A stretch of DNA of 64,000 nucleotides from Vibrio palustris (GTDB lineage: Bacteria > Pseudomonadota > Gammaproteobacteria > Enterobacterales > Vibrionaceae), in the NCBI RefSeq assembly GCF_024346995.1, contig NZ_AP024888.1:62001-126000 (forward strand), written 5' to 3'. The stretch's first letter is position 1. Each line of letters opens with the position of its first letter. This document shows positions 33,447 to 42,593 of this stretch, in pieces. A program made the position numbers and the translations under genes. A model generated the notes under the pieces. The model was not told the origin of the DNA. It made no database searches and was given only the letters and a program-made list of their open reading frames with translations.

Positions 33447-34004
33447 ATGCAATTTACCTAGCCATTATTATTTCAGTTTATTTTTATAGGTTGCTGTCTT
33501 CAGCAGCGCTGTAACTATACTGATGATAGTCGATGGTACAATCTCAGCGAGCTAGAAATTGTATGACATGGCTTCCGAAATATAGAAAAATATTCAGAGG
33601 AGTTAGGTGGCGAGAGTATGTTCTGATATCGCATTATTGAATATGAGTGACACCCTATCGTTAATGTCATTATTTCAGCCGTTGATGATTATGAAAATAC
33701 GTTATTGAAGAGTTGTATTCCTTAGATATTTAATATAATCCTCTGTGGTAAAAACGAAAAATATATATGTTATATATTTTCGTTTTTGCTAACTATAAAT
33801 GAACTTATTCTAATTTTAGTTATTTATTATAAATAATTTACTAATTATGGAATAAATACAGGCGTATATTTATGAAATGTGATTTAAATCTGATCGTGAC
33901 TGAATAATTTTTATCATGATTTATTTGGTGACTCACTTCAAGTTTTAATTTTCCTAAAATCAATAGGGTATAAAGAAACGCAATCGCGTTGAATTGTAGT
34001 TGCT
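33447..34004. other. AT-rich non-coding region upstream of the DUF4432 gene
   Basis: About 560 bases with no credible gene on either strand. The only clear structure is the inverted repeat at 33750-33787. It separates the Rhs-associated accessory block from the pectin genes and presumably holds the promoters of both divergent neighbours. Confidence 0.6.
33750..33787. repeat. Long AT-rich inverted repeat with TGT loop
   Basis: A left arm of AAAAACGAAAAATATATA (33750-33767) pairs with TATATATTTTCGTTTTT (33771-33787), with one extra A in the left arm. It ends in T5 on the plus strand and in T-rich sequence on the minus strand, so it could terminate in both directions, or be a remnant of an element. 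Confidence 0.6.
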
Positions 34005-34022
34005 AGCTGAATCGATTCAGCT
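34005..34022. promoter_or_regulatory. Perfect 18-bp palindrome, LacI/GalR-type operator candidate
   Basis: AGCTGAATCGATTCAGCT is a perfect palindrome with a central CG and TGAATCGATTCA core, the layout of LacI/GalR-family operators. It ends 30 bases before the start of the DUF4432 gene, where a bound repressor would block transcription. No LacI-type gene lies in the window, so the regulator would be encoded elsewhere. Confidence 0.55.
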
Positions 34023-34052
34023 TGTGATTTATGACAAAACTTGGAGCTCTTT

Positions 34053-35252
34053 ATGAAGACATTTTCCGTTGTTACTTCTGGTTTGCTTTTTGCGCTCGCG
34101 AGCACATCGACCCTTGCTGCCCAATATGATATTACCAATCAAGATCACTGGGTACTGACCAATAAGGATGTGGGTGGCGCTCAGCCATTTAAGATTGAAC
34201 AAACGGTATTACATGGTGGTAAACAGGATGGGGTCAAAGTTTTGACCGTTGATAATGGGGTGATGACGATCACTTTGATTCCCACGCGTGGCATGGATAT
34301 CTATCAAGTGAAAAGTGGCGATATTACCTTAGGTTGGAAATCGCCAGTAAAACAACATGTTAATCCTAAATTTATTAACTTAGAAGATCGTAATGGACTT
34401 GGCTGGTTGGAAGGTTTCAATGAAATGATGGTTCGCTGTGGCTTCGAGTGGACGGGCCACCCGGGGGAGGACAAAGGCGTCATGTTGACGTTGCATGGCC
34501 GTGCGGACTATACCCCAGCCTCTCAAGTGCTCGTGACGGTGGATGAAAAAGCGCCTTATGCTATTCATATTAGGGGCGAGCTTTTAGAGCAACTGTTTAA
34601 AAAAGTGAATTTCCAAACGTGGACAGAGCTGAGTGTTATTCCCGGTAAAAAAGAGTTTAAAATCCATGACCAGTTGACCAATAAAGGCGACTATCCTCAC
34701 GAGTATCAAGTGATTTACCACAGTAACTTTGCTCAACCCTTACTTGAAGCTGGAGCAAAAATAGAAGCCCCTGTGAAACAAATTTCTCCCTTTAATGATT
34801 ATGCGAAGCAAGGTTTGCAGGATTGGCAAACTTATCTAGGACCAACGCGTGGTTTCGATGAAATGGTGTATAACATTTATCCTTATGCGAATAAAAAAGG
34901 CAACACGCTGGCTGTTTTGCATAACCGTAAAGCCACGAAAGGGATGGCGATTCACTACAATGTTCATGAACTGCCGGTTTTAGGCTTGTGGAAAAATACG
35001 GACACGATCGGGCAAGGCTATGTCACTGGCATCGAACCTGGCACGAGTTTCTCGTATAACCGTAGCTATCAGCGCGACCTCGATTTAGTGCCAACGATCG
35101 GCGCTCATCAGAAAAAAGACTTTCATTTGACCTATCAAATCCTGGATGGAAAACACGCTGTGACCGAGCAAGTTAACACGGTGAAATCGATTCAAGGACA
35201 ACAAAAAACAGAGCTGCGTAAAGATCCTCTCGTCAAAGGTGAAAATCTATAA
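34053..35252 (+). CDS. Periplasmic DUF4432 (aldose 1-epimerase-like) protein
   Basis: The 399-residue protein has a signal peptide (MKTFSVVTSGLLFALASTSTLAA) and a galactose-mutarotase-like beta-supersandwich of the DUF4432 type (PTRGMDIYQVKSGDITLGWKSP, FNEMMVRCGFEWTGHP, LHGRADYTPAS, YHSNFAQPLLEAGA). Such folds act on sugars or sugar acids, but the reaction is not established. A signal peptide is unusual, as most DUF4432 proteins I know of look cytoplasmic. The start at ATG 34053 follows GGAG at 34042-34045; an upstream TTG in the same frame overlaps that site. It stands apart from the pectin operons and has its own palindromic operator candidate. Confidence 0.83.
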   Translation: MKTFSVVTSGLLFALASTSTLAAQYDITNQDHWVLTNKDVGGAQPFKIEQTVLHGGKQDGVKVLTVDNGVMTITLIPTRGMDIYQVKSGDITLGWKSPVKQHVNPKFINLEDRNGLGWLEGFNEMMVRCGFEWTGHPGEDKGVMLTLHGRADYTPASQVLVTVDEKAPYAIHIRGELLEQLFKKVNFQTWTELSVIPGKKEFKIHDQLTNKGDYPHEYQVIYHSNFAQPLLEAGAKIEAPVKQISPFNDYAKQGLQDWQTYLGPTRGFDEMVYNIYPYANKKGNTLAVLHNRKATKGMAIHYNVHELPVLGLWKNTDTIGQGYVTGIEPGTSFSYNRSYQRDLDLVPTIGAHQKKDFHLTYQILDGKHAVTEQVNTVKSIQGQQKTELRKDPLVKGENL

Positions 35253-35260
35253 TTATCTGA

Positions 35261-35291
35261 TTCTAAAGCCGGATACTGTCCGGCTTTAGAA
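35261..35291 (+). terminator. Hairpin terminator after the DUF4432 gene
   Basis: TTCTAAAGCCGGA (35261-35273) pairs perfectly with TCCGGCTTTAGAA (35279-35291) over the loop TACTG. It begins 8 bases past the stop. There is no long T-run, so it may work in both directions or by stabilising the RNA end. Confidence 0.7.
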
Positions 35292-35370
35292 GCAACGAAT
35301 AACGGCCTCTTGTGATGTATTTATACACAATATAGAGGCTGTTTGGCGTGCAAATCACTCTATGATGTGA

Positions 35371-35715
35371 CTATGCACTGATTAATTCTTCAACCGCCGC
35401 GTACGCTTCTGAGCCGTATACAATCGATGGGCCGCCGCCCATTAATAACGCAATATCAATGGTTTCAACCAGTTCTTGCTTAGTTGCCCCGTGCTGAATC
35501 GCGCCTGCGACATGAGCGCCAATACAACCGTCACATCGCACGGCAATCGCAATACCTAACGCAATGAGCTCTTTTTGTTTAATATCTAATGCGCCTTCTT
35601 TGAGCGCCGCTTGCTGCAGTTTTCTAAACCCAGCCATGACGTCAGGGCTAGCTTTTTCATAGGCTGCGGTGAGTTGCTTTTTATGGCGATTAAATTCTGT
35701 ATACGATTGTTCCAT
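35371..35715 (-). CDS. Carboxymuconolactone decarboxylase/AhpD-like protein
   Basis: The 114-residue product is an all-helical AhpD/CMD-family protein with the redox motif C-x-x-C in AVRCDGCIGAHVAGAIQHGA and the family's following helix MGGGPSIVYGSEAYAAVEE. CxxC members act as peroxidase-linked disulphide reductases; others decarboxylate gamma-carboxymuconolactone. The start at 35715 (MEQSYTEFNRHK) follows an AGGT stretch; a longer frame from 35766 adds an unlikely N-terminus. It lies between a DUF4432 gene and the oligogalacturonate lyase gene on the minus strand. A link to uronate metabolism is possible but unproven. Confidence 0.87.
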   Translation of the reverse strand: MEQSYTEFNRHKKQLTAAYEKASPDVMAGFRKLQQAALKEGALDIKQKELIALGIAIAVRCDGCIGAHVAGAIQHGATKQELVETIDIALLMGGGPSIVYGSEAYAAVEELISA

Positions 35716-35916
35716 CTTATTTACCTGTGCGGTTACTTTGTTAAAAACACTAAAGCAATTGGGCAAACAAATCTAGATAAGTAAGAAAGAAAACAATCTG
35801 TATTGAGAAATGATACGGGGTAAAACTAGGGCACAGGCGTCATGTTCATACTCAATCAATGTGAGTATGAACATGTTGGTCCAGTGAGATGATAAAGAGG
35901 ATAGAATAGGGGACAT

Positions 35917-37083
35917 TTAAGCTTGAAATTGCTCAGGCACGTCAACCAGGTATAATGCTGGCAGACCTTCAAAATCACTGGTATATAATACCGATTTGTC
36001 TTGAGGCGAAAATGAAGGATGGGGATGCGTGATTTGACGATCTCCATCTAAGACTTGCCATGAACTATTGTGTTTAGCGAGGCGGATAGCTTGCTGTTTT
36101 TTGGTGTCCATAATGTAGAGAAACGGATCATTATCTATGTGGTAATTTGACTCATCTTCAACATCAACGGGCGTACCACATCCATCTCCAACCATCAGCG
36201 AACCATCAAAATTACTCATTAAGTGGGAACAATTGGGCATTATCATGACTTGCTCATTGTGTAAGGTATGCGGATCGGCTCGATAGATCACTCGATCAGG
36301 TTGTCCCTTGAAATAAGACACATACACCATAGCACTACCATCTGGAATCCAAAATTCGTGGGTACATGATTCTCCATCTGCATGTGATTTTACTTTACGT
36401 AAGTGCGTCCCATCATTATTAATTAACCACATACGAGCATCGACTAAGTCATGAGGCCCTTCATGACAGAAACCAATTGTTGTATCGTCATAAGGTCGAT
36501 AGATAGGATGCCCTAACCACTCATCCGCTTGGTGGATGACGGTTAATTGTCCCGTGTTTATATCAATATTGATCAAGCGACAGGTTGGCTTTGTGAAGTA
36601 AAAATCATGAAATTTTTGCCAGTCGGTCAGTGGTTGCCAGCAGCGTTTAAGAATTTCTATCCCAACTAGTTGAGTGCATTCTGTATTGGCTACCCATGTT
36701 CCATAGCCTTTCCACTCGTCGGTTACGGTATATACGATTGATTCTTCAAGTGTACTTAAATCCACCTTCATCAGAAAGCGTTCATTTTTGACATAGAATA
36801 AAGAGGTGTCATCGGTTGAAAGAAAGCCACCAAAGGTATTATCACCGGCACCTTCAGTGAGCTGTTGTGCAGTTTGTGTATCAAAATTAAGTAAGTAATA
36901 GTTACGTTGACCATCAAAGTCGCCAGCAAACAATAACTGATGACCGTCTTGGGTAAAACATTTTTGATAAAAATAGTTGCGGTGACAAATCACCTCTTTT
37001 GGCGTCAACCGAGTCACTTTGGCTTGGGTATCCTCATCGGTAAACGTTTCAAACGTCAATTGAACGACGTCGCCTTTTGCCAT
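35917..37083 (-). CDS. ogl: Oligogalacturonate lyase Ogl (PL22)
   Basis: Ogl is the cytoplasmic lyase that cuts saturated and unsaturated digalacturonate to 5-keto-4-deoxyuronate. The start MAKGDVVQLTF at 37083 (AGGAG upstream; a tandem ATG precedes it) gives 388 residues, as in Dickeya Ogl. Family sequence is plain throughout the seven-bladed propeller: VICHRNYFYQKCF, GDNTFGGFLS, GYGTWVANTECTQLVGIEI, GHPIYRPYDDTTIGFCHEGP, GESCTHEFWIPDGSAMVYV and CSHLMSNFDGSLMVGDG. The lyase Mn2+ site His residues fall in these blocks. It follows the symporter gene on the minus strand (92 bases apart) and so should share its KdgR/CRP-controlled promoter. Confidence 0.96.
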   Translation of the reverse strand: MAKGDVVQLTFETFTDEDTQAKVTRLTPKEVICHRNYFYQKCFTQDGHQLLFAGDFDGQRNYYLLNFDTQTAQQLTEGAGDNTFGGFLSTDDTSLFYVKNERFLMKVDLSTLEESIVYTVTDEWKGYGTWVANTECTQLVGIEILKRCWQPLTDWQKFHDFYFTKPTCRLINIDINTGQLTVIHQADEWLGHPIYRPYDDTTIGFCHEGPHDLVDARMWLINNDGTHLRKVKSHADGESCTHEFWIPDGSAMVYVSYFKGQPDRVIYRADPHTLHNEQVMIMPNCSHLMSNFDGSLMVGDGCGTPVDVEDESNYHIDNDPFLYIMDTKKQQAIRLAKHNSSWQVLDGDRQITHPHPSFSPQDKSVLYTSDFEGLPALYLVDVPEQFQA

Positions 37084-37175
37084 CATTATTCTCCTATACT
37101 GCTCAAATGGAAATCGTTGTTTAAGTCTCAAATATAGATATGGCGGTGCCATCGTGACTGGCACCGCCCGACTGT

Positions 37176-38942
37176 TTAGTTCACGATCGGTTTTTGTTTA
37201 ACGGCTTGATTGATTTTGGCACTCCGTTTGAGCGCATAGCCAATGAAACATATCACCAACGAGCAGCATAAAAATAATACTCGTCCCCACATAGGGTTCG
37301 GGATTAATACCATGAAGAGCAGCCCGACTGACATCATCATGACCAATGTGCCTAATTTATCTCGTTGCTGGCGATCGACAATGTCTTGACCTTCTTCTTC
37401 TATACATGGCGTGTTCACGTCTTCGAAGAAGGATTTGGTCGTTTCAACATAGGGGTCATTTTCTTCCTTATAAAACAACGTCGTACACAGGAAGAAGCCA
37501 ATGGTGAAGAATAAGTGTGCGGCAATAGTTGTCATGATTTTTATGTCACTTGCTTCACGACCGGTTAAGTTGTTCATGCCAAACCAGCTACCGACCACAT
37601 CTGGCGTCCAGACTTTCACCACCATGAGCGATACACCCAATCCAAAGATGACGGTAGACCATGGCGCCCAGGTTGGTGTTTTACGAATTAATATTGCCAT
37701 GAATAGCGGAACCAGAATTGGAGATTGTAATAAAGTTGCTACTTGCATCATGAGATCAAATAAACTGAGACCACGCAGCGACACATAGAATTGCGCGCAG
37801 AAAATCACTAGCAAGCCATTCACGGTGCTTGCAATCATACCTGCTCGTAATTGTTCTTTATCAGTGGATTTACCACGGCGTAAAATCGGCGCGTAGAAAC
37901 TACGAACGAAGATCCCAGAGTTGCGGTTTAACGCGGAATCCATGGAAGACATCGTTGCAGCAAAGAGGCCAGCCATTAACAGGCCAACGGTTCCGGTTGG
38001 CATGTAGTCTCGAGCGAAAACTAAATAAACTGCATCGCCGGCTTTTTTGCCAAGTTCTGAATACGCTAACGCCGCATTGGGATCTAAGATACGAATTGCC
38101 CAAGGTGGAATAAACCAAATCACGGCACCAACAACCATCATACCGAGTGCGAGTAGAGCGGCTTTGGATGCATTGTTGGAATCTTTAGCGTTCAAAAAAC
38201 GATATGACTCTTGCATGTTATTGATACTTTGCAATTGCTTTACAATGAAAAATAAGAATGAGCCAACAATTAATAATGGATAATTCATATCTGGACCGAC
38301 AATGAAACCACCGGGAAATTTATCGATAATTTCGGTCGGTCCGCCGACGGCAAATAGAGCTACGATGGCACAAGCGACCGAGATCACTGCGACGACTAGG
38401 GTTTGAATAAAGTCTGAAGCAACCACACCCCATGCACCACTAATTAAAGAGACAATAAGTACTGCCGCACCAGTGGCATAAATAGTTAAGTTAATATCAG
38501 TATCAAATACAGCGGAGGCAAAGACGCCCAAGCCATTTAGCCATACACCGGCGTTTAACACGCTTAGAGGAATAATGATCCAAGTAAAAAATTGTTCGTT
38601 CCCCTTACCAAACCGGCGGCGGACGCCCTCTGTTGGTGTATCTACACGCGTTTGGCGAAACCGTTTCGCAAAATATAAATAAGCAAAAATGTAGGCTACC
38701 ATATTGCCCACAAATACTCCGAGGATCTCAAATCCAGAGCTAAAGGCTTTTCCTGCTGCTCCCGTGAATGTCCATGCTGAAAATTGTGTCATAAAAGCGG
38801 TTGCACCAACCATCCACCATAGCATTTTACCTCCGCCTCGAAAGTAATCGCTGGTACTTTTACTCGCCATTTTTTTGAATAATACACTAATCGTAATCAT
38901 TAATGTGAAGTAACCTGCCATCACTAGATAATCGTATTCCAT
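37176..38942 (-). CDS. Sodium:solute symporter (SSS family), probable oligogalacturonide uptake
   Basis: The 588-residue inner-membrane protein has about 13-14 helices and SSS-family motifs: an N-terminal YLVMAGYFTLMITISVLFKK, the GGGKMLWWMVGATAFMTQFSAWTFTGAAGKAF block forming helices 2-3, and MAGLFAATMSSMDSALNRNSGIFVRSFY, which includes the conserved SSxDSxLN sodium-site region. Symporters of this type accompany ogl and kdgM in Vibrio and enterobacterial pectin regulons and are thought to carry di- or oligogalacturonides. Substrate is inferred from context. Its promoter region holds a KdgR-like box (39013-39032) and a CRP-like site (39053-39068). Confidence 0.9.
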   Translation of the reverse strand: MEYDYLVMAGYFTLMITISVLFKKMASKSTSDYFRGGGKMLWWMVGATAFMTQFSAWTFTGAAGKAFSSGFEILGVFVGNMVAYIFAYLYFAKRFRQTRVDTPTEGVRRRFGKGNEQFFTWIIIPLSVLNAGVWLNGLGVFASAVFDTDINLTIYATGAAVLIVSLISGAWGVVASDFIQTLVVAVISVACAIVALFAVGGPTEIIDKFPGGFIVGPDMNYPLLIVGSFLFFIVKQLQSINNMQESYRFLNAKDSNNASKAALLALGMMVVGAVIWFIPPWAIRILDPNAALAYSELGKKAGDAVYLVFARDYMPTGTVGLLMAGLFAATMSSMDSALNRNSGIFVRSFYAPILRRGKSTDKEQLRAGMIASTVNGLLVIFCAQFYVSLRGLSLFDLMMQVATLLQSPILVPLFMAILIRKTPTWAPWSTVIFGLGVSLMVVKVWTPDVVGSWFGMNNLTGREASDIKIMTTIAAHLFFTIGFFLCTTLFYKEENDPYVETTKSFFEDVNTPCIEEEGQDIVDRQQRDKLGTLVMMMSVGLLFMVLIPNPMWGRVLFLCCSLVICFIGYALKRSAKINQAVKQKPIVN

Positions 38943-39012
38943 AACAAGCCTCAGAGTGAGTTTTAATTTTCACTAAGTGTATTTTAAGAAACCACTTTTA
39001 AATGTGATTAAA

Positions 39013-39032
39013 ATCGAAACATCGGTTCATTT
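39013..39032. promoter_or_regulatory. KdgR-like operator of the symporter-ogl unit
   Basis: ATCGAAACATCGGTTCATTT fits the KdgR box AATRAAAYRNYRTTTCATTT at all but three positions. It lies about 70 bases upstream of the symporter start, where a repressor would block transcription on the minus strand. Confidence 0.75.
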
Positions 39033-39052
39033 TTAATTTATTCGAACTGATA

Positions 39053-39068
39053 TGTGATGGGTTTCACG
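39053..39068. promoter_or_regulatory. CRP-like site upstream of the symporter-ogl unit
   Basis: TGTGA-TGGGTT-TCACG matches the CRP consensus TGTGA-N6-TCACA at 9 of 10 fixed positions. It lies about 110 bases upstream of the symporter start codon and 21 bases beyond the KdgR-like box, the usual order of activator upstream of repressor. Confidence 0.65.
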
Positions 39069-39392
39069 AAAATTATCAATATAAAACTTATCATTAAAAC
39101 TGTTTTTTATTTATTGCATCGTTATTATTTTATTATGTGTAATAAATGATTTTTTGTGGTTTTTATCTAAATTGGAAAATTAAACACTAAAAAACAATAA
39201 GTTATGTTTTTTTCTTTGAGGTGGGGAAATCTAGAATTTACTCCGTTAATCTGTAGTTATTGCCTTCTTGCTGTAAGATTTTTTCGATTAATTATATAAG
39301 TTTAATATTAAATCGTTGTTTTTAATAGATTAATTTTTATTAACTAAAGATATTGACCTGTTTGGATGAATGGTTAATTGTTGTTAATAAAA

Positions 39393-39412
39393 AATGAAAT
39401 ATTGGTTCATTT
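39393..39412. promoter_or_regulatory. KdgR-like operator upstream of kdgM
   Basis: AATGAAATATTGGTTCATTT matches 19 of 20 positions of the KdgR consensus. It shares the same single deviation (G at position 13) with the box at 39013. It lies 133 bases upstream of the kdgM start. Confidence 0.82.
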
Positions 39413-39544
39413 GTTGTTTTTGAAAATTTTATTTTATATAAATCATGCTTATTGAGTCACAAAATTTGTATTTTATACTTTTTAAAATTTTATATAGTCG
39501 TAATTTATTAAGGTGATTAATTAAAAATAAAACGGTATTTCAAA

Positions 39545-40288
39545 ATGAAAATAAAGCAACTTGCGCCTGCAGTTATCTTTACCATGGTCAGTGTTAGTGC
39601 ACAGGCCTCATATATCAATTTTCGCCATGAGTTTGTTCCGCGTTATGACGGCCAATCGGCACAGCAGGCCGATCGTATTGCTGTGGGTAATCGTTTTGAT
39701 AATGGCATTGGCTTTGAAGTTGAAGCGAAATGGAAAAGCCAAAATGAGGATGCATTTGGTATGCAAACGGGTAATGGTAATCAAGTCAACATCAGTTACC
39801 TATACCATTTCAATGAGAAGTGGAGCTTAAAGCCTCAATATAAATGGGAATCGAAATCTGACAGCGTCGGACATCAATTTAACGTAACGCTTGGTTATCA
39901 AGTTGATAAGAATTGGGGCGTATCATTCCGCCATCGTTATCACTATGAAAATAAACAAATGATGGGCGATGATACAGGATCGGACAATAGCCATTATAAC
40001 CGTTGGACATTCAGTGTGAGTTATAAAGGTATTGAAAACTTTAAATTCACCACAGATGTTGATTACACCTTTAACCCCGAGGCATCTGGACCACGTTGGA
40101 AAGATCACCAAGCCTGGTTTTCTGAGATTAATGTGAAAGGTGCATACACCGGTTTCGAAGGGAATTGGTCACCCTTTATGGAGCTAGGGATTAAGCCTTA
40201 TGCGTCAGGAGATTATATTTATCACGGCAAAGCGAGCGCTGATAGCTGGCGTCCACGCATTCGTATCGGTATGAAATATAGCTTCTAA
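39545..40288 (+). CDS. kdgM: Oligogalacturonate-specific outer-membrane porin KdgM
   Basis: KdgM porins are small monomeric beta-barrels that let oligogalacturonides cross the outer membrane. The 247-residue product has a signal peptide (MKIKQLAPAVIFTMVSVSAQA) and starts its mature part with SYINFRHEFVPRYDG. Alternating amphipathic strands rich in Tyr/Trp/Arg/Lys follow, ending in the barrel-insertion signal MKYSF with terminal Phe. Length matches KdgM/NanC. A near-perfect KdgR box lies upstream, and the pectate lyase lipoprotein gene follows 73 bases downstream, probably in the same transcript. Confidence 0.93.
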   Translation: MKIKQLAPAVIFTMVSVSAQASYINFRHEFVPRYDGQSAQQADRIAVGNRFDNGIGFEVEAKWKSQNEDAFGMQTGNGNQVNISYLYHFNEKWSLKPQYKWESKSDSVGHQFNVTLGYQVDKNWGVSFRHRYHYENKQMMGDDTGSDNSHYNRWTFSVSYKGIENFKFTTDVDYTFNPEASGPRWKDHQAWFSEINVKGAYTGFEGNWSPFMELGIKPYASGDYIYHGKASADSWRPRIRIGMKYSF

Positions 40289-40361
40289 ATTCGCAATAAC
40301 ACTTTAAAAGCTTATTTGGCACTTGGTATCAAAATGAGTTTTTTAATGAAAGGAATAGGAT

Positions 40362-42593
40362 ATGAAAACTACGCCAGTTGCTATGGCCCTCGTGGCTGTA
40401 TTCATCTTAGGAGGCTGTTCATCGCAGTCTCGTGACGACATCATCGCCAATAGTGATACGTTAACATGGCATGCCATTACATTTGGTCAATCAACCGATT
40501 TGAATTTTGGTTCAACGATTTTACCTGAAAAAGTGGGTATTAACCAAGTGACTGTCGATGGACGACAAGTTTCATCTGGGCCCGTTGCACCTCAATTTAT
40601 GATAGAAAGTCGTGGCGGTAAATTAGCGAATTCTCACGAAGGGGGTACTTTTTACTACACGCAATTGCCGACCGATGTCAATTTCACTTTATCTGCAAAT
40701 GTTGTTTTAAACCAATTAGGACCAGAAACAGGGGCATTACCTAATCGTCAAGAAGGGGCTGGGCTAATGGTACGTGATGTGATTGGTAAACCGCGCATGG
40801 ATCCGCAGCCACAAGGACAAGAAGAGTTTCCGGCTGCCTCAAATATGGTGATGAACATTATTCGCGCCAATGAAAAAGGAGATAATGGTCTGGTCAATAT
40901 TGGTGGTAACTATCGGGAAGGGATTTATGAGCCTTGGGGGACAGCCGGAAATAGAATGAGTCGCACCGAATATATCCAAGGCGTACCTTTTGGTAGCGAG
41001 CAAACCTATCGTATGACGCTATCTCGCTCTGATAATGGTTACACCGTCAGTTATGCTAATGGCCAAACACATAAGGTTTTTTCGTTGAGTGGAGCCAACG
41101 CCAATATCGTTGAGATGCAAGATCCCAAACATCAATATGTCGGATTTTTTGCATCGCGGAACGCGAAGATAACAGTCAGTGATGTTCAGTTAACTTTGAC
41201 GCCTGCTGCAACGCCAGATGCGCCTCGTTACCATGCCCAGCTTGTGCAGCCCATCGTGCAGCCAGCGTCACCGGATATCTCTGTACGTGATAATTATACG
41301 CTACAAGCACGAGCGAATTACTCTGGCGTATATCGCGTCACCCAAGATGGCAGTGGATCCAGTGACGCACAGCAAGTCAATGCTGGCGATATGTTCGATT
41401 ACAACGCGACTTTAGCCAACCGCCAAACGCAGTTTACGGTTGTGTTTACGCCTACTGAAGGGCCTGATTTGACACCATTAACCTATCAACAGACGGTTAT
41501 CAAGCAAGCGATGGCTAATCGGAAAGAAATTGTCGTCAATCCTCACGGGACCAATGGACATTTAACACTGCAACAAGCGGTTAATATACTGCCAGCTGGT
41601 GGAACGATTGTATTGCAAGATGGCGATTACCCAGCGTTGACCATTCCGGTTAAAGCAAGTGGTACACCCGAGCACCGTAAAACATTGCGTTCGCAAGGTC
41701 AGCATGCGCGTATAGCGGGTCAATATTTACATGAAGCCAGTTATTGGCGCATTGCCAACATAGAAGTGGATGGCGGACAGCTCATTGTTCATGGTAGCCA
41801 TAACGAATTTGACAAGATGGTCACGCATGATGCGCCTGACACAGGCTTTCAAATTTCGTCACCCAGCAATATTGGCCGCGCTTTATGGGCCAGTTATAAC
41901 ATCGTAAAAGACAGTGAAAGTTATAACAATATGGATAAAGGACAAATTAATGCGGATGGTTTTGCAGTAAAAATGCGTGTCGGCGATGGCAATACACTGA
42001 TTAGCTGTGTGTCTCATCATAATATTGACGATGGTTATGATTTGTTCAATAAAGTTGAGGATGGACCGAATGGTGCGGTTACGATCATTGATTCTGTTGC
42101 GTATATGAATGGACAAACATTGCATGTAAAAGCAATCGGAGGAACCCGTGGTAATGGGTTTAAATTGGGTGGTGAGGGATTGCCAGTACCACATACGGTG
42201 ACGAATAGCCTTGCATTCCACAATAATATGGATGGCTTTACGGATAATTTTAATCCGGGAGCTTTAACCTTGCAAAATAATGTGGCTATTGATAATAAAC
42301 GATTCAATTACTTGTTTCGTAAAAGCCCATATACCGATGATGTAAAACAAGGCGCCTTTACCAGTAATGAATCCTATCGTTTTTATGTGAGTAGTCAGTA
42401 TAACGATGTGGTCAATGGTGAGACATTACATCACAATCGTTTTATTCAAGATGGCAAGACGCGAGATGAAGCCGGTAACGTGGTGACAGGCGATAGAACG
42501 GACTCGTTGAGAAAGGCGTCACAAGTTCAGCAGCAGGCCAATATTCCTGGGCAACAAGCGGTACAGCAGATTCGAGCGATCGTTTCCCAATAA
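40362..42593 (+). CDS. PL9 pectate lyase lipoprotein (PelX-like exo-lyase)
   Basis: The 743-residue product has a lipoprotein signal with lipobox LGGC (MKTTPVAMALVAVFILGGC), so it is probably anchored to the outer membrane. Residues about 40-290 look like a beta-sandwich accessory domain and 300-380 a linker domain. From about 385 there is a right-handed parallel beta-helix of polysaccharide lyase family 9 (ANIEVDGGQLIVHGSHNEFDKMVTHDAPDTGFQI, ESYNNMDKGQINADGFAVKM, CVSHHNIDDGYDLFNKVEDGP, GNGFKLGGEG, NNMDGFTDNFNPG). Acidic clusters in the DGYDLF and NADGF turns fit the PL9 Ca2+ site. Length and architecture resemble Dickeya PelX (exopolygalacturonate lyase releasing unsaturated digalacturonate). 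The exact end product is inferred. Confidence 0.9.
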   Translation: MKTTPVAMALVAVFILGGCSSQSRDDIIANSDTLTWHAITFGQSTDLNFGSTILPEKVGINQVTVDGRQVSSGPVAPQFMIESRGGKLANSHEGGTFYYTQLPTDVNFTLSANVVLNQLGPETGALPNRQEGAGLMVRDVIGKPRMDPQPQGQEEFPAASNMVMNIIRANEKGDNGLVNIGGNYREGIYEPWGTAGNRMSRTEYIQGVPFGSEQTYRMTLSRSDNGYTVSYANGQTHKVFSLSGANANIVEMQDPKHQYVGFFASRNAKITVSDVQLTLTPAATPDAPRYHAQLVQPIVQPASPDISVRDNYTLQARANYSGVYRVTQDGSGSSDAQQVNAGDMFDYNATLANRQTQFTVVFTPTEGPDLTPLTYQQTVIKQAMANRKEIVVNPHGTNGHLTLQQAVNILPAGGTIVLQDGDYPALTIPVKASGTPEHRKTLRSQGQHARIAGQYLHEASYWRIANIEVDGGQLIVHGSHNEFDKMVTHDAPDTGFQISSPSNIGRALWASYNIVKDSESYNNMDKGQINADGFAVKMRVGDGNTLISCVSHHNIDDGYDLFNKVEDGPNGAVTIIDSVAYMNGQTLHVKAIGGTRGNGFKLGGEGLPVPHTVTNSLAFHNNMDGFTDNFNPGALTLQNNVAIDNKRFNYLFRKSPYTDDVKQGAFTSNESYRFYVSSQYNDVVNGETLHHNRFIQDGKTRDEAGNVVTGDRTDSLRKASQVQQQANIPGQQAVQQIRAIVSQ

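Larger units (their letters stand above)
38943..39544. other. AT-rich divergent control region between the symporter and kdgM
   Basis: The 600-base gap between two divergent pectin units contains no credible gene. It holds two KdgR-like boxes and one CRP-like site, listed separately, in otherwise very AT-rich sequence with many T-tracts. Confidence 0.75.
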
